Shown piece after piece: positions 9,590-18,186 of a DNA stretch of 64,000 nucleotides (the first letter of the stretch is position 1; every line of letters starts with the position of its first letter). The notes below the pieces were generated by a model. That model was given only the letters and a program-made list of their open reading frames with translations. It did no database searches and was not told where the DNA came from. Source of the DNA: JABDMH01 sp965223165 (GTDB lineage Bacteria; Bacteroidota; Bacteroidia; Chitinophagales; Saprospiraceae); NCBI GenBank assembly GCA_965223165.1, contig CBDCVQ010000020.1, positions 186,001 to 250,000 on the forward strand, read 5' to 3'. Made by a program: the position numbers and the translations under genes.

Positions 9590-9727
9590 ATCGGAGGCCT
9601 GCCGTTGTTTAATCGACGCTACGAATGTATAAAATCGAGGTCAGTGCTAATGAATATGCCGGGACACCGCTCGAGCGCATGTAAGCTCCAGAGGATCGAA
9701 TCCGATTGGTAATAATCTGCAGTGCCG

Positions 9728-10867
9728 CTACCCCAGTGCGTATTTGAGATCTGCCAAGAGATCGTCGACGTGCTCGACACCAATGCTCAGTCGCATGAGC
9801 GAGTCGGTCATACCCAGGGCCACCCTTTCCTTGCGCGGGATGCTGGCATGAGTCATCGTGGCCGGATGGCCAATGAGAGACTCCACCCCACCCAGAGACT
9901 CGGCCAAGCTAAATAGCTTCGTACGATTGAGCACACGGTTGGCCGATCGTTTGGTGTCACTCTTGAGGGAGAAGGACACCATAGCGCCATAGTGATCCAT
10001 CTGTCGCTTGGCCACCGCATGATTGTGGGCGTCATGGAACCCCGGATAATATACTCGATCTACCTTCTTATGCCGTCTCAGAAATCCGGCAATCTCCGTG
10101 GCATTGTCACACGATCGCTGAACCCTCAAGTGCAGCGTTTTGATGCCGCGGAGGGTGAGAAAGCAGTCCTGTGGCCCAGGCACCGCTCCGGTAGCATTTT
10201 GCTGAAAATGTAACTCGCCGGCCAGCTCCTGCTCTTTGGCCACCAAGGCGCCTAGGATCACGTCCGAATGGCCGGCCAAATATTTGGTGGCGGAGTGATG
10301 CACCAGATCTGCTCCCAGGTCCAGCGGTCTCTGCAGATAGGGCGTGGCAAAGGTATTGTCGACGCAGGTCAATATCCGGTGCTTCTTTGCCATGCCGCAA
10401 ACTTGCTTGAGGTCGATGATCGAAAGCATCGGATTAGACGGCGTTTCAATCCAGATCAGCTTCGTATAATCATTGATGGCCTCTTTCAGGGCGTTCTTGT
10501 CATTCAGGTCAATGAAGTGGCACTTAATGCCATAACGACCGAACACCTGGACCATCTGTCGTACCGAGCCGCCATACAAGGCATACGTAGAAATCACCTC
10601 ATCGCCGGGATTGAGCAATTTCATGACGGCATCCATGGCCGCCAGACCAGAACTGAAACAAATGGCATCAACGCCATTTTCCAGGGCAGCAAGGTTCTTT
10701 TCGAGTGCGGATCGGGTAGGATTGGAGGTCCGCCCGTACTCATGTCCTTTATGTCGACCGGGAGCATCCTGCACATAGGTCGAGGTCTGATAGATGGGAG
10801 TCATAATCGCTCCGGTCGCGGGATCTGGCTCGATCCCGGCATGTACCACTTTCGTTTCAAATTTCAT
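9728..10867 (-). CDS. Trans-sulfuration PLP enzyme (cystathionine gamma-synthase/lyase family)
   Basis: A 379-residue Cys/Met-metabolism PLP enzyme. The PLP lysine is Lys195 in HHSATKYLAGHSDVILG; the phosphate-binding GLAAMDA loop, the YGRTSNPT segment near residue 45, and CVDNTFATPYLQRP are all present. Length is normal. Synthase (MetB), gamma-lyase and homologous sulfhydrylases cannot be separated from these motifs alone, so no symbol is given. The gene is single, bounded upstream by the terminator that ends the HU gene. Confidence 0.92.
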   Translation of the reverse strand: MKFETKVVHAGIEPDPATGAIMTPIYQTSTYVQDAPGRHKGHEYGRTSNPTRSALEKNLAALENGVDAICFSSGLAAMDAVMKLLNPGDEVISTYALYGGSVRQMVQVFGRYGIKCHFIDLNDKNALKEAINDYTKLIWIETPSNPMLSIIDLKQVCGMAKKHRILTCVDNTFATPYLQRPLDLGADLVHHSATKYLAGHSDVILGALVAKEQELAGELHFQQNATGAVPGPQDCFLTLRGIKTLHLRVQRSCDNATEIAGFLRRHKKVDRVYYPGFHDAHNHAVAKRQMDHYGAMVSFSLKSDTKRSANRVLNRTKLFSLAESLGGVESLIGHPATMTHASIPRKERVALGMTDSLMRLSIGVEHVDDLLADLKYALG

Positions 10868-10974
10868 TTTGTCATACCACTTTAGCGTTGGGAATTACCC
10901 ATTGGAGCAATAAACAGTCTTCGATCAGGTAATTTTGGCGCTGCTTCAGGTGGAGATGGGGAAGCTGGGATTAA

Positions 10975-11005
10975 AAAAAGGCAACCGAACTCGATTGCCT
11001 TTTTT
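10975..11005 (-). terminator. Intrinsic terminator of the HU gene
   Basis: A hairpin with arms AAAAAGGCAA (10975-10984) and TTGCCTTTTT (10995-11004) around a ten-base loop. The A and T runs at the two sides make it usable in both directions. It lies 40 bases past the HU stop codon and ahead of the trans-sulfuration gene, so it separates the two units. Confidence 0.85.
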
Positions 11006-11043
11006 ATCATTTATGTTCACAATCTGTCAACTGATTTTGGGGA

Positions 11044-11316
11044 TCAGTTGACGGCATCGGTTAGTTTAGATCCAGCTTTGAATTTTGCTACGGTCTTGGC
11101 TTTGATCTGAATGGCTTCACCGGTAGAAGGATTCCGACCCGTCCTAGCAGCTCTCTTGGAAGTTGAGAATGTACCAAATCCAGGCAATGTAACCTTACTG
11201 CCTTGCATCAGGCTGCCAGTGATGGCGTCGAGAACAGCATCCACAGCCCGTGCAGCATCAGCCTTGGTCAGGCCTGATTGATTTGCCACACTTTCAATAA
11301 GATCTCCTTTGTTCAT
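11044..11316 (-). CDS. hup: DNA-binding protein HU
   Basis: A 90-residue histone-like protein. The N-terminal helices (MNKGDLIESVANQSGLTKAD) and the beta-arm region with GFGTFSTSKRAARTGRNPST, including the conserved RxGRNP turn that intercalates DNA, are complete. It bends and packages the chromosome as a dimer. A single gene with its own terminator; the AT-rich leader holds an 18-base perfect palindrome (11331-11348). Confidence 0.97.
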   Translation of the reverse strand: MNKGDLIESVANQSGLTKADAARAVDAVLDAITGSLMQGSKVTLPGFGTFSTSKRAARTGRNPSTGEAIQIKAKTVAKFKAGSKLTDAVN

Positions 11317-11330
11317 TATCAGAAATTTAA

Positions 11331-11348
11331 ATTAAATAATTATTTAAT
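11331..11348. promoter_or_regulatory. AT-rich perfect palindrome upstream of HU
   Basis: ATTAAATAATTATTTAAT is its own reverse complement and sits 15 bases before the HU start codon, in an AT-rich leader in an otherwise GC-richer region. It may be an operator, for instance for HU autoregulation, or only a product of the local base composition. Confidence 0.4.
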
Positions 11349-11542
11349 ACGGCAGTAAAGTTAGGCGGTCCAGCCATGCTAAACAAATTTTGACCCCAAA
11401 AAAAGCCCACTAGCCCAATGAATATGGCTATTTGATCATACATTACCACGTAAATGCCTGTTAAGCGGCCTGCCGGTAGGACCAATTCCATCCCCAACAA
11501 ATATATTTCGCGTTAGATTCTTGGAAAAAAGTTGACTCAATG

Positions 11543-11574
11543 TTTGCTATCAGGTGCAGCAGCATGTATCTTTG
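11543..11574 (+). promoter_or_regulatory. Promoter of rpsT (Bacteroidota type)
   Basis: TTTG at 11543-11546, a 20-base spacer and TATCTTTG at 11567-11574 match the Bacteroidota housekeeping consensus (TTTG, 19-21 nt, TAnnTTTG) exactly. The rpsT start codon follows 24 bases later. Confidence 0.8.
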
Positions 11575-11598
11575 CGCTCGCAAAATGCAAAAATAGGT

Positions 11599-11850
11599 AT
11601 GGCCCATCATAAATCTTCGAAGAAGCGGATTCGACAGGACGCCAAAAAGCGTCTGCGCAATCGGTACTACAAGAAGACCACTCGTACAGCGATCAAGAAC
11701 CTTCGCGAGATGACTGACAAGGACGAAGCTGAGAAGTTTCTTGCAAAGGTCGTCAGCATGATCGACCGCCTTGCCAAAAAGAACAACATCCACAAGAACA
11801 AGGCTGCCAACCTCAAGAGCAAGCTCACCAAGCACGTAGCTAGCCTCTAA
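11599..11850 (+). CDS. rpsT: 30S ribosomal protein S20
   Basis: An 83-residue, strongly basic helical protein of the small ribosomal subunit. MAHHKSSKKRIRQDAKKRLR and the three long helices with many Lys/Arg are typical of S20, which binds 16S rRNA early in assembly. The open frame extends upstream to 11554, but the ATG at 11599 gives the family start and sits at the right distance from the promoter. Confidence 0.96.
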   Translation: MAHHKSSKKRIRQDAKKRLRNRYYKKTTRTAIKNLREMTDKDEAEKFLAKVVSMIDRLAKKNNIHKNKAANLKSKLTKHVASL

Positions 11851-12173
11851 GCAATCCAATCAACGCAAAAGTTCAGGATTTGAGACAGGCACTGTGCCTG
11901 CCCTGATCAATCTGATTCCTATTGTTCTAGCCCAAGCTGTCGGCGCAGGTTCGGTGCGTAACCCCTTTTTGATAAAGTCCCGTTACAGCCCAAACCAAGC
12001 TCCTCCGGGATAGACAACAAGCTCGGTCGCATCGCATGAGCCCGTACGCCCAAGCAAAGATCAGGACGGTCACCAAGGTCCCCTCTGTCAGACCGCATCC
12101 CGTCAAAATGAGTTCAAATTGCCTACATTTGAACATATGCAAACGAGCATAAACACTCTAAACATCAAGATTC
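11851..12173. other. Intergenic region rpsT to M48 protease gene
   Basis: No gene is seen. A 15-base hairpin CAGGCACTGTGCCTG (11886-11900) follows rpsT but lacks a T-run, so it is only a possible terminator or RNA end. TACATTTG at 12124-12131 matches the Bacteroidota -7 consensus ahead of the protease gene; a clear -33 TTTG at the right distance is missing. Confidence 0.5.
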
Positions 12174-13013
12174 ATGACTTATTACGAAAACCAGCGACGG
12201 GGCTATCGCCGTCCTCGTCGTAATACCATCGGTGGCGGACTACTGATCGCCATAGTCATGGCAGGATTTGCGCTCTGCAAATACTACGGTTCAGCCCAGA
12301 TCAATCCGATCACGCAGGAAAAACAGCACATCAACATGACCGTGGAGCAGGAGATTGCCATCGGTCTCCAGAGTGCCCCTAGCATGGCTCATCAACATGG
12401 CGGACTCCATCCCGATCAAAGGGCTCAGGCGCTGGTCAAGCAGGTAGGACAGCGTCTGGTAGACCATACAATCGCCTCGACCACTCCTTATAAGTATGAT
12501 TTTCACCTGCTTCGGGATCAGCGCACGGTAAATGCCTTCGCCCTGCCTGGCGGACAGATCTTCATCACGGCGGCTATGTACAATCGGCTCGAAAGCGAAG
12601 ATCAGTTGGCCGGTGTGCTGGGTCATGAGGTCGGGCATGTGATCGCGAGACACAGTGCCGCACGCATGGCCAAGCAAGAATTGTATCAGGGACTCACCGG
12701 GGCAGCCGTGATGGCCACCTACGATCCCGGCAATCCAGCCAGCCAAAGGTCGGCAGAGGTAGCCCAATATATCAGCAATCTGATCACCATGAAATTTGGG
12801 CGAGATCAAGAGTTGCAATCTGATGAGCTGGGCGTCCGGCTGATGATCGAGGCCGGTTATGATCCCGAGGCGCTGAAGGGAGTGATGCGCATCCTCAAGG
12901 AAGCTAGCGGTGGCACCCGACGCCCCGAGTTTGCCAGCACGCATCCCGATCCCGAGAATAGGATCGAGCGCATTCAGGAGGCAATCGACAAGTATCGTCG
13001 CAATCCCCTCTGA
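12174..13013 (+). CDS. M48-family zinc metalloprotease, membrane-anchored
   Basis: A 279-residue protein with one N-terminal membrane helix (about residues 19-36) after an Arg-rich start, so the catalytic domain is periplasmic. The zinc site is HEVGH (151-155) with the third ligand in SDELG (Glu218), as in BepA/LoiP-type M48 proteases that check outer-membrane proteins. The C-terminal RPEFASTHPDPENRI matches the conserved end of this subfamily. There is no TPR tail as in BepA. It is followed by an independent membrane-protein gene. Confidence 0.93.
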   Translation: MTYYENQRRGYRRPRRNTIGGGLLIAIVMAGFALCKYYGSAQINPITQEKQHINMTVEQEIAIGLQSAPSMAHQHGGLHPDQRAQALVKQVGQRLVDHTIASTTPYKYDFHLLRDQRTVNAFALPGGQIFITAAMYNRLESEDQLAGVLGHEVGHVIARHSAARMAKQELYQGLTGAAVMATYDPGNPASQRSAEVAQYISNLITMKFGRDQELQSDELGVRLMIEAGYDPEALKGVMRILKEASGGTRRPEFASTHPDPENRIERIQEAIDKYRRNPL

Positions 13014-13124
13014 ATTCATCCGCTTTTGGTGAGGAATCATCTATATTTGGGCGAACCTCGACCAATGCGTAAACTATTGAACCATCATTCATTGTTATAT
13101 CTGATAAAATAGCTAGTTACAACC

Positions 13125-13883
13125 ATGAATCGCAGTAGAAAATCCAGAGGTTTCTTCGACTCGTCAAACCCATATATGACCGAGGAAGCATTTGCCCGAT
13201 CAGGGCAGACATATGCGCTGGCAGAAGATGAGAAAATGACTGTCAACGGCGCAGTAAACAAGACATTTCTGCTGGGTACCATCCTACTCGGCGCAGCAGG
13301 CGTGTCCTACACTTTTCCCAGTGCTTTACTGACTTGGGGCGGCGCCATAGCCGGTCTGATCATCGTGTTTTTGTCCGTGCGAAAGATGGAGAAGTCAGGG
13401 ACCTATGCTCCCCTCTACGCCATCGCCGAGGGCTTCTTCGTAGGAGGTATCACCGCCATGTATGCGGCAGCCACCAGCGGTATTATACTGCAGGCGGTCA
13501 CCCTCACATTTGCGGTATTTTTCGCCATGCTGGCATTGTACAAGTCCGGCCTCATCAAAGTGACCAAGTCCTTCCGGTCCGGCATTGTGATGGCCACCTT
13601 TGGCATCTTTGGTCTATATCTGGTCTCATTCGTACTGGGACTTTTCGGTGTGCACATGCCGTTTCTGCATCAGGCTTCCCCCCTTACATTGGTGATTAGC
13701 TTGGGCATTTTGGCCATTGCCGCGCTCAACCTGCTGCTAGACTTTGATCTTTTTGACAAGGGAGAAGAGCACGGCGCCCCCATCTACATGGAGTGGTTTG
13801 CCGCTATGGGACTGATCATCACATTGGTCTGGATCTACATCGAGATCCTGCGGATATTGGCGATCTTTTCGGGCCGTGAGTGA
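13125..13883 (+). CDS. Bax inhibitor-1/YccA-like membrane protein
   Basis: A 252-residue protein with a cytoplasmic start of about 45 residues (ending AEDEKMTVNGAVNKT) and seven hydrophobic segments to the end; MTVNGAVNKTFLLGTILLGA and the repeated glycine-rich helices fit the bacterial group of this family. The distant eukaryotic relatives are calcium leak channels; the bacterial role is not settled. TATATTTG (13042-13049) is a -7 match upstream. Confidence 0.9.
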   Translation: MNRSRKSRGFFDSSNPYMTEEAFARSGQTYALAEDEKMTVNGAVNKTFLLGTILLGAAGVSYTFPSALLTWGGAIAGLIIVFLSVRKMEKSGTYAPLYAIAEGFFVGGITAMYAAATSGIILQAVTLTFAVFFAMLALYKSGLIKVTKSFRSGIVMATFGIFGLYLVSFVLGLFGVHMPFLHQASPLTLVISLGILAIAALNLLLDFDLFDKGEEHGAPIYMEWFAAMGLIITLVWIYIEILRILAIFSGRE

Positions 13884-13962
13884 CAGCGACGTTACACAGT
13901 CAGCGCATTGATTGCCGGCTAGATCGATCCGATCAGCACCGCAATATTCGAGATCCGGAGAG

Positions 13963-14724
13963 ATGAGCGTAGAGCCCTTTGTCAAGTCGGCGGTGGAGTC
14001 CGGGGTTTGTACCATCACTTTTGGGCATCCTAGTCACAACTCACTTACCTCAGACATGCTCAGCGATCTAAGCGATCAACTGCATCGCGCAGGTGCGTCC
14101 GAGCAAGTCAAGGTGATCGTGCTGCAAAGCCAAGGCGATCGTACCTTTAGCGCAGGAGCAAACCTGGCCCAATTGGCCGCTGTCAAGGATATACGCGAAG
14201 GACATTCCTTCTTCTTGGGTTTCGCCAACGTGATCAACGCCATACGGACGTGTGGCAAGATCGTCATTGGCCGCGTTCATGGTAAGGCTGTCGGAGGGGG
14301 TGTGGGGATCATTGCCGCCTGTGACCTGAGCATGACCACCAAATGGGGTCTGGTACGCCTCAGCGAATTGTCGATCGGCATTGCCCCCTTGGTGATTGAG
14401 CCCGCCATAACTCGCAAGATGGGCAAGGCTGCCTTTGCCCGCATGTCCTTGTCACCCGCTGAATGGCACACGGCACAATGGGCCTTTGAGCAAGGACTCT
14501 ACCAAGAGCGGTTTGAGAAAGTGGAACAGATGGATGACTATCTGGACCGACAGTTGACACAACTGACGTCACATAGCCACCTTGCTTTGTCGGCCATCAA
14601 ATCGGCGTTGTGGCACGATACGGATCACTGGCAGGCACATTTGCACGAACGTGCTCGCCAAAGTGCCATCCTTGCCTTAGATCCTCATACACAAGCCCTT
14701 TTGACTAGATACAGCCAGGCATAA
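13963..14724 (+). CDS. Enoyl-CoA hydratase/isomerase family protein
   Basis: A 253-residue crotonase-fold protein. The oxyanion-hole parts are FSAGANLAQL and GKAVGGGVGIIAACDL. ATG 13963 is preferred (MSVEPFVKSAVESGV) because CCGGAGAG stands just before it; the open frame begins at 13912. Neither the usual glutamate at the hydratase position nor its isomerase variant can be assigned with certainty: after GGGVGIIAACD the segment reads RLSELSIGIAPLVIEPAI, which carries one glutamate. The reaction (hydration of an enoyl-CoA, isomerisation or methylglutaconyl-type) is therefore open. Confidence 0.88.
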   Translation: MSVEPFVKSAVESGVCTITFGHPSHNSLTSDMLSDLSDQLHRAGASEQVKVIVLQSQGDRTFSAGANLAQLAAVKDIREGHSFFLGFANVINAIRTCGKIVIGRVHGKAVGGGVGIIAACDLSMTTKWGLVRLSELSIGIAPLVIEPAITRKMGKAAFARMSLSPAEWHTAQWAFEQGLYQERFEKVEQMDDYLDRQLTQLTSHSHLALSAIKSALWHDTDHWQAHLHERARQSAILALDPHTQALLTRYSQA

Positions 14725-14828
14725 ACCTTCCTGCGGTCCGGTATCCGTGGATGTTCGAGACTTTTCGCCAGTTGGTGCAACCTTTCAGCGTGGCTCGTGT
14801 CCTTAGACTAAGACAAAAGCTTAAACCA

Positions 14829-15518
14829 ATGACAAAATTATTCAGCACCTTCAGTTTATGCTTGCTCCTGACCATGGGTTGGAGCCAGGAAACCCGCTCC
14901 TTGTCCAGCTTTGATGAGGTATCAGCCGCGGCCGGGGTGAAAGTAATCCTGACGGCCGGCAATGAGACGAAAGCGGTAGTCGAAGTAGAGAATTGTGAGC
15001 CTGGCGAGGTCATCACAGAAGTGCGAAACGGCAGACTCTATGTCAAATTTAAGGATCAGAAGGGGGAATGGAAAAAGACCAGAAACAGAAAGGCCACCAT
15101 CACCGTACACTATCGGTCCTTGAACGAACTCGATGTTTCATCCGGGGCCTATATGAGTTCGGCCAACCCAATACGATCCGACGACTTGGAACTGGGTGGA
15201 TCGAGCGGTGGACAGATGGTCGTCAGCCTGGAGTCCAGCAATGTAGATGTGGATGTATCCAGCGGTAGCATCGTGGAGATTGAAGGTACCTGTGGAGACC
15301 TTGATTTTGAGGTGTCGTCAGGAGGCGTATTGAGAGGGTACGAATTGCGGTGCAGAAATGCAGATGGCGGAGCTTCCTCCGGAGGAGTGGCTCGGATCCA
15401 CGTCTCCGAATCCCTTGATGCTCACGCCAGCTCGGGAGGATCCATCGCGTACAAGGGCAATCCGCGTAAGACAGACATCGATGCCGGCTTCTCCGGATCG
15501 ATCAAATCCAAGCAGTAG
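14829..15518 (+). CDS. Exported GIN-domain (DUF2807) beta-helical protein
   Basis: A 229-residue protein with a Sec signal (MTKLFSTFSLCLLLTMGWSQ, start at 14829 instead of the frame start 14751). The mature part begins with the family hallmark RSLSSFDEVSAAAGVKVILTAG and continues in short beta repeats rich in SSG (VSSGAYM, GSSGGQM, VSSGSIV, VSSGGVL, ASSGGVA, ASSGGSI), one turn per about 20 residues. Such proteins are thought to be cell-envelope parts in Bacteroidota; the molecular role is unknown. It is closed by a strong terminator. Confidence 0.88.
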   Translation: MTKLFSTFSLCLLLTMGWSQETRSLSSFDEVSAAAGVKVILTAGNETKAVVEVENCEPGEVITEVRNGRLYVKFKDQKGEWKKTRNRKATITVHYRSLNELDVSSGAYMSSANPIRSDDLELGGSSGGQMVVSLESSNVDVDVSSGSIVEIEGTCGDLDFEVSSGGVLRGYELRCRNADGGASSGGVARIHVSESLDAHASSGGSIAYKGNPRKTDIDAGFSGSIKSKQ

Positions 15519-15546
15519 GATCTGCTCCATGACAAAAGAAATGCTT

Positions 15547-15581
15547 AGAGAGCCGGCATCTCCGCTGGCTCTTTTTTTTTT
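15547..15581 (+). terminator. Intrinsic terminator after the GIN-domain gene
   Basis: Arms AGAGCCGGC and GCTGGCTCT with a six-base loop, one mismatch, followed by a run of ten T (15572-15581). Confidence 0.85.
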
Positions 15582-15597
15582 GCCTTAGATTCGCGCG

Positions 15598-16005
15598 ATG
15601 TCCCATCTCTTCGCCTACGGTACCTTGATGCTGCCGGAGATGCTCCTGGAGGTAACCGGCGTCGCACGCACACCTTCGCCGGCCGTGCTGCAGGGCTTCA
15701 AGCGATACCGAGTCATGCATGAGGTCTATCCAGCCATATTACCCGTTGCTGGGTCAGAAGTGTCGGGTAGACTGTATGCGGGCTTGTCTCAGGAAAACTT
15801 GGAGAGACTTGATGCCTTTGAGGGTGACTTGTATCGGAGACAAGCGGTGGAGGTACAGACCGATCAAGGGTCCGTCGTGGCGTATACCTATGTGTGCAAG
15901 GAGGAGTATTCCCATTTAGTGTCAGGAGAAGCGTGGGAATTACGGACTTTTATGACGAGCGGCCGGAACCGATTCAGGCGTACTTTTCCCGGCTGGTCGA
16001 GCTAA
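15598..16005 (+). CDS. Gamma-glutamylcyclotransferase-like (AIG2/GGACT fold) protein
   Basis: A 135-residue protein starting MSHLFAYGTLMLPEM with the YGTL substrate loop, and the presumed catalytic glutamate in LDAFEGDLYRR (about Glu82). These small enzymes release 5-oxoproline from gamma-glutamyl compounds; the physiological substrate of the bacterial ones is mostly unknown. The last 4 bases overlap the end of the convergent iscA gene. The C-terminal residues RFRRTFPGWSS are the least family-like, and another frame there (FYDERPEPIQAYFSRL) also looks protein-like, so a frameshift near 15935 is possible. Confidence 0.82.
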   Translation: MSHLFAYGTLMLPEMLLEVTGVARTPSPAVLQGFKRYRVMHEVYPAILPVAGSEVSGRLYAGLSQENLERLDAFEGDLYRRQAVEVQTDQGSVVAYTYVCKEEYSHLVSGEAWELRTFMTSGRNRFRRTFPGWSS

Positions 16006-16328
16006 ACGGCAAAACTTTCACCACACCCACACTCGCGGGTGGCATTGGGATTAACGAAGTAAAACCCCTTGCCATCTAGCCCACCGGAAAACTCAAGTGT
16101 GGAATTGAACAGGTAGAGAAAGCTCTTGAGGTCGGTGACAATCTTAATGCCTTTGTCCTCAAAGATTTGGTCGTTTTCCTTTTCCTCGGTGTCAAAATCC
16201 ATTTGATAGGATAGACCGCTGCAGCCTCCACTGATGACAGACACGCGGATGAAGTGCTCATCGGAGATATTGGCCGATGCCTTGAGTCCGTCAATTTTTT
16301 CCTTAGCCGTGTCAGCTACATAGATCAT
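16002..16328 (-). CDS. iscA: Iron-sulfur cluster assembly protein IscA/SufA (HesB) family
   Basis: A 108-residue A-type carrier. The three cluster ligands are visible: Cys36 in SGGCSGLSYQM and Cys100/Cys102 in ECGCGESF. It accepts clusters from IscU and passes them to apoproteins. It lies 3 bases after iscU in the order iscS-iscU-iscA; hscBA, fdx and iscR are not in this stretch. Confidence 0.95.
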   Translation of the reverse strand: MIYVADTAKEKIDGLKASANISDEHFIRVSVISGGCSGLSYQMDFDTEEKENDQIFEDKGIKIVTDLKSFLYLFNSTLEFSGGLDGKGFYFVNPNATRECGCGESFAV

Positions 16329-16331
16329 TTG

Positions 16332-16757
16332 CTAGGAGGCAGCTTCACTGATTTCTGCTCCCACTGGCTCATCCAATCCATTCTTTTGTCGGTAGTCAGT
16401 GATCGCACTCTTGATAGCATCTTCAGCCAGCACCGAGCAATGGATCTTTACTGGAGGAAGCGCCAGCTCTTCGACGATGTCCATGTTGTCTATCGTCATG
16501 GCTTCGTCGATCGACTTGCCCTTTAACCACTCGGTAGCCAGCGAGGACGAGGCGATGGCCGATCCACATCCGAAGGTCTTAAACTTGGCATCCTGAATGA
16601 CGTTGGTAGATTCGTCTACCTCGATCTGCAGTCGCATCACATCACCACATTCCGGCGCGCCGACGAGACCAGTGCCTACGTTCTTTTTACTCTTGTCAAG
16701 GGTACCCACGTTCTTGGGGTGCTTAAAGTGCTCAAGTACTTTTTCAGAATAAGCCAT
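16332..16757 (-). CDS. iscU: Iron-sulfur scaffold protein IscU
   Basis: A 141-residue scaffold with the three cysteines in GAPECGDVM (Cys37), FGCGSAIASS (Cys64) and KIHCSVLAED (Cys107), and the conserved Asp39. LPPVK at 100-104 is the binding motif for the HscA chaperone, so a chaperone system is expected elsewhere in the genome. The 64-base gap to iscS suggests one transcript. Confidence 0.96.
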   Translation of the reverse strand: MAYSEKVLEHFKHPKNVGTLDKSKKNVGTGLVGAPECGDVMRLQIEVDESTNVIQDAKFKTFGCGSAIASSSLATEWLKGKSIDEAMTIDNMDIVEELALPPVKIHCSVLAEDAIKSAITDYRQKNGLDEPVGAEISEAAS

Positions 16758-16821
16758 CCTTACAATGCTTTAGTGGTTTTTTATAACATCTGTTCTATTC
16801 GAACAGTTCTTAAATTTTCTC

Positions 16822-18039
16822 CTAATGCTCGGACCATTCAACGGACTCGAGATCAACGCCTTCCTTGTACATTTCCCAGATCGGACTAAGATCTCGCATG
16901 TGATTGACGCCGTTCTTGACCGCCTCAATCGCAAAATCGATGTCCTCCTCGGTGGTAAAGCGACCCAAACTAAACCTCAGTGAGCTATGGGCCAGATCAT
17001 CTCCCAGTCCCATGGCGATCAGCACGTACGAAGGCTCCAAGGAGGCCGACGTGCATGCCGAACCTGATGACAACGCAATATTTTGGTTAAAGGTCATCAT
17101 GAGTCCCTCGCCCTCGACATGCTTGAAGGACAAGTTGGTCACGTGTGGCATGCGATGCTCCGGACTGCCGTTGATGTATACTTCCTCCAACTCCATCAAG
17201 GAGTGCTCCAGCTTGTCTCGAAGTTTACTTACGCGCTCCGCGTCGGAGGCCATCTCTTTCTTTGCCAAAGCGGCTGCCTCGCCAAATCCTACAATACCTG
17301 GCACGTTGAGCGTCCCGGACCGCATGCCCCGCTCATGTCCGCCCCCATCCATCTGTGCCGTTACCTTCACTCGGGGCTTCTTACGATTGACAAAAAGGGC
17401 TCCGACCCCTTTGGGACCATACATTTTATGCGCCGTAAAGGCCATCAGATGAATACCCACCTCGCGGGGTTTGACCGGTACTTTGCCCACCGCCTGCGTG
17501 GCATCACTCATAAACAGGACGCCGTGCTTGGCACAGATCTCACCGATCTCCCTCATCGGCTGGATGACGCCCGTCTCGTTGTTGGCCCACATGATGGACA
17601 CCAAAATCGTGGAATCCTTAATAGCTGCCTCCAGCTCTGCGAGATCCACCCGGCCATCGTCCTGCACATCGAGATAGGTCACTTCTCCACCTCGCTTCTC
17701 AATACTCCGACAAGCATCTAGGACCGCTTTGTGTTCCGTCTTCAGCGCAATGATATGGTTGCCTTTCCGGCCATACATAGCAAACACCCCCTTCAGAGCG
17801 AGATTGTCCGCCTCTGTGGCGCCACTCGTAAAGATGATCTCCTTCGCATCGACCTCAATTAGATCGGCTATCTGCTCTCTGGCATAATCCACTGCTTCTT
17901 CAGCCTCCCAGCCAAACGAGTGGCTCCTACTTGCCGCATTGCCATGCTTCTCAAAAAAGTACGGCACCATCCGCTCCACCACCCGTGGATCGGTCGGTGT
18001 AGTAGCGTTATTATCCAGGTAAATCAGGCGTTTACTCAT
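16822..18039 (-). CDS. iscS: Cysteine desulfurase IscS
   Basis: A 405-residue PLP enzyme that takes sulfur from cysteine and gives it to IscU. The PLP lysine is Lys205 in FTAHKMYGPKG; the persulfide cysteine is Cys329 in SSGSACTSASLEPS, a long loop as in the IscS (group I) type. The C-terminal SVEWSEH tail resembles the IscU-binding end of IscS proteins. It is the first gene of the operon; TATATTTG on the minus strand (18085-18078) is a possible -7 element. Confidence 0.97.
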   Translation of the reverse strand: MSKRLIYLDNNATTPTDPRVVERMVPYFFEKHGNAASRSHSFGWEAEEAVDYAREQIADLIEVDAKEIIFTSGATEADNLALKGVFAMYGRKGNHIIALKTEHKAVLDACRSIEKRGGEVTYLDVQDDGRVDLAELEAAIKDSTILVSIMWANNETGVIQPMREIGEICAKHGVLFMSDATQAVGKVPVKPREVGIHLMAFTAHKMYGPKGVGALFVNRKKPRVKVTAQMDGGGHERGMRSGTLNVPGIVGFGEAAALAKKEMASDAERVSKLRDKLEHSLMELEEVYINGSPEHRMPHVTNLSFKHVEGEGLMMTFNQNIALSSGSACTSASLEPSYVLIAMGLGDDLAHSSLRFSLGRFTTEEDIDFAIEAVKNGVNHMRDLSPIWEMYKEGVDLESVEWSEH

Positions 18040-18186
18040 CCCCTTCGAAACTCGTTATTTAGATTGATTCTAAGCTGCAAATATAACGCTTTTGACTTCA
18101 AAATGTTTAAATCAGCCAATTGTTCTATTTTTAATTTTTTGGGACCAAATGGAGCTCTTTTACCGGGCGAAAAGTAAGGGCTTGAC

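Noticed and set aside
11851..12173. A tRNA or small RNA in the rpsT downstream region
   Set aside because: No cloverleaf can be folded; only a single 15-base hairpin is visible.
15894..16079. Alternative frame at the end of the gamma-glutamylcyclotransferase-like gene as a separate gene
   Set aside because: It overlaps iscA on the other strand and has no start of its own; at most it shows a frameshift in the cyclotransferase end.
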